From: CBIHNH01 sp966211425
GTDB taxonomy: Bacteria > Patescibacteriota > Saccharimonadia > Saccharimonadales > Saccharimonadaceae
Length of the DNA: 30,047 nt
Direction of reading: 5' to 3'
NCBI GenBank assembly: GCA_966211425.1
Contig: CBIHNH010000005.1
Location: 1 to 30,047, forward strand
In this document: piece by piece, positions 28,639-30,047 of the stretch
Position numbering within the stretch: the first letter of the stretch is position 1
Layout: each line of letters opens with the position of its first letter
The notes under the pieces: generated by a model
Database searches by the model: none
What the model saw: only the letters and a program-made list of their open reading frames with translations
What the model was told of the DNA's origin: nothing
Made by a program: the position numbers and the translations under genes

Positions 28639-29903
28639 GCTGCTATGCACTGATCGACTGCAACAACTTCTTCGCTAGCTGCGAGCGGCTGTTCCGTCCG
28701 GATATCGCCGACAAGCCTGTCGCGGTGCTCAGTAACAACGATGGCTGCATCATTGCCCGGAGCAACGAGGTGAAAGCGCTCGGTATTCCTATGGGCGTGC
28801 CGCTTTTCAAGGTGCGCGATATCGTGAGCGACAACAAGGTCACGCTGTTCTCGGCGAACTTTGAGCTCTACGGCGATATCTCGCAGCGCATCGTCCGGCT
28901 GCTCCGTGAGGAAACGCCGCTCATCGAGGTTTATTCGATCGATGAGAACTTTATCGACCTCAGTGAGCTGCCGATCGACGACCAAAAAGCGTGGGCGCAG
29001 CGGGTGCGCGAGCGGATCCTGCGCGAGATCGGTATCCCAACTTCTGTCGGTGTCGCGCCGACAAAGACCCTTGCCAAGGTCGCTAGTACGTTCGCTAAGA
29101 CGCACGGCGATGGCACGTGGGTGATCGAGTCGGATGAGGAGCGCGAAGCGATGCTCGAGCAGCTTCCGATAGAAGATATCTGGGGGATAGGTCGACGACT
29201 TGCCCCGCAGCTGCATGACCGGGGTATCTCAAAAGCCCTGCAGCTGACCCAGGCGAGCGATGCCTGGTTGCGAACCCAGTTCAATATCACTGGCATCAAG
29301 ATGGTCGATGAGCTGCGGGGCATACCGCGCATCCCGTTCGGCGACAAACACGAGCAGCGCAAAACCATCATGCGTTCGCGGATGTTCGGGCATCGAGTGC
29401 GGGATTATTTTCAGCTCGAGAGCGCGGTGGCGACATTTACCGCTCAAGCTGTCGCACGGTTGAGAGCGCAGGATTCGGTATGCGGTGGTATCGTGGTGTT
29501 TTTGCAGGTTGCCGAGCAGGAAGGTGAGCGCAAGCGCTACGTTTCTCGCTACGTCCGTCTCACGGAAGCCTCTGCTCATACGGGCGAACTGATCGCAGCG
29601 GCTCTCGAGGGGCTCGATGTGCTACACGATGACGATGCGAGCTATAGAAAAGCAGGGGTCAACCTGGTCGATATCCGCGACGCGCGCGCCTGGCAGCTGT
29701 CGTTGCTAGAGCAGCGTGAAGGCGTTCGAGAGAAGGGCGTCGTTCTGATGGACAATGTCGATGAACTCAATCGCCGCTTTGGAAAGGGAACCGTCTGGCA
29801 CGCTTCGGAAGCCAAGCAAAGCGCCCAGTGGCAGAGCAAGCGTGAGCGACAAAGCCCTCGCTATACGACGAGCTATACTGAGCTCCCTAAACTCTATAGG
29901 TAG
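28635..29903 (+). CDS. umuC: DNA polymerase V subunit UmuC (Y-family)
   Basis: A 422-aa translesion polymerase, equal in length to E. coli UmuC. The palm motif is ALIDCNNFFASCERLFRPD and the second acidic motif YSIDENFIDL carries the catalytic Asp-Glu pair. GIPTSVGVAPTKTLAKVAS and IWGIGRRLAPQL are the thumb/HhH region, and KTIMRSRMFGHRVRD leads into the little-finger domain. It is encoded as an operon with the UmuD-like gene, with overlapping start and stop. An SOS-type role is expected from the family, though no LexA site is visible here. Confidence 0.96.
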   Translation: MSCYALIDCNNFFASCERLFRPDIADKPVAVLSNNDGCIIARSNEVKALGIPMGVPLFKVRDIVSDNKVTLFSANFELYGDISQRIVRLLREETPLIEVYSIDENFIDLSELPIDDQKAWAQRVRERILREIGIPTSVGVAPTKTLAKVASTFAKTHGDGTWVIESDEEREAMLEQLPIEDIWGIGRRLAPQLHDRGISKALQLTQASDAWLRTQFNITGIKMVDELRGIPRIPFGDKHEQRKTIMRSRMFGHRVRDYFQLESAVATFTAQAVARLRAQDSVCGGIVVFLQVAEQEGERKRYVSRYVRLTEASAHTGELIAAALEGLDVLHDDDASYRKAGVNLVDIRDARAWQLSLLEQREGVREKGVVLMDNVDELNRRFGKGTVWHASEAKQSAQWQSKRERQSPRYTTSYTELPKLYR

Positions 29904-29943
29904 CGTTTTGAGCGTTATTTATTGAACGAAACACTACCTATAG
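29894..29943 (+). terminator. Long-loop inverted repeat at the umuC end
   Basis: CTATAGGTAG (29894-29903) and CTACCTATAG (29934-29943) are exact complements; the first includes the umuC stop codon. The 30-nt loop and missing T-run make it a weak terminator candidate. Confidence 0.4.
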
Positions 29944-29983
29944 CGTATTGTAAATAGTACAGCAAATAATCCGAATATAATCA

Positions 29984-30012
29984 TTGACACGGTTTGTCAA
30001 GGGGCGTATACC
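29984..30012 (+). promoter_or_regulatory. Promoter with an overlapping palindrome
   Basis: TTGACA (29984-29989), 17-nt spacer, TATACC (30007-30012). TTGACA and TGTCAA (29995-30000) form an inverted repeat 5 nt apart, so a repressor could cover the -35 and spacer. The gene it drives lies outside the window. Confidence 0.65.
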
Positions 30013-30047
30013 AGTAAACAACATAGTAGACCGCAACGGGTGTGGTC

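Noticed and set aside
1..30047. UGA recoding as in some CPR phyla
   Set aside because: FolD, the pterin dehydratase and the UmuD-like gene all end at TGA at the expected family length, and no in-frame TGA breaks a conserved gene.

Overview
The window looks like the chromosome of a candidate-phyla-radiation bacterium, most likely a Saccharibacteria (TM7) relative. The support is a compact mixed-strand layout, a sortase with LPxTG-type surface proteins, MurA and MurB, several PAS or 7TM histidine kinases with stand-alone receivers, a CsoR copper operon and UmuDC. UGA is a normal stop (FolD, the pterin dehydratase and the UmuD-like gene all end in TGA), which argues against the recoding CPR lineages. 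The lineage call is inference; there is no 16S or ribosomal marker here.

Region 1 (1-3430) is the most unusual part. Six copies of a 30-bp direct repeat (119, 846, 1580, 1988, 2530, 2911) separate single unrelated small genes. These are the end of an unknown gene, a very GC-rich unknown gene, an alpha/beta hydrolase, an unknown gene on the opposite strand, an HGSP-motif protein, an unknown 96-aa protein and a DUF1905/YdeI-like protein. Most carry their own promoter and no room for a leader. The arrangement resembles an integron cassette array, but the site is short and does not match classical attC. No recombinase is visible in the window.

Region 2 (3430-12900) is core chromosome: a PAS kinase plus receiver pair, a DUF6766-like membrane protein, a neutral zinc metallopeptidase, tRNA-His, a quinone oxidoreductase, sortase, an HTH-MurA fusion, MurB, tRNA-Arg, a DMT transporter, pterin-4a-carbinolamine dehydratase and a zinc-ribbon protein.

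Region 3 (12900-23000) has an unrecognised 522-aa membrane protein, tRNA-Lys preceded by a duplicated copy of its own 5' end, a CsoR/DUF4396 copper operon with a clear operator, a second PAS kinase, a flavin reductase divergent from FolD, a receiver, a SpeD-like/GNAT gene pair and a 7TM-GAF histidine kinase.

Region 4 (23000-30047) encodes three secreted wall-anchored proteins. Two end in LPATG and share nearly identical ends around different middles; the third has an ASTGP-type end. They are the likely substrates of the sortase at 7613. A UmuD-like protein that lacks its catalytic dyad follows, overlapped by UmuC. A theme across the whole window is a -10 box placed 6-8 nt before the start codon, which implies many leaderless mRNAs.
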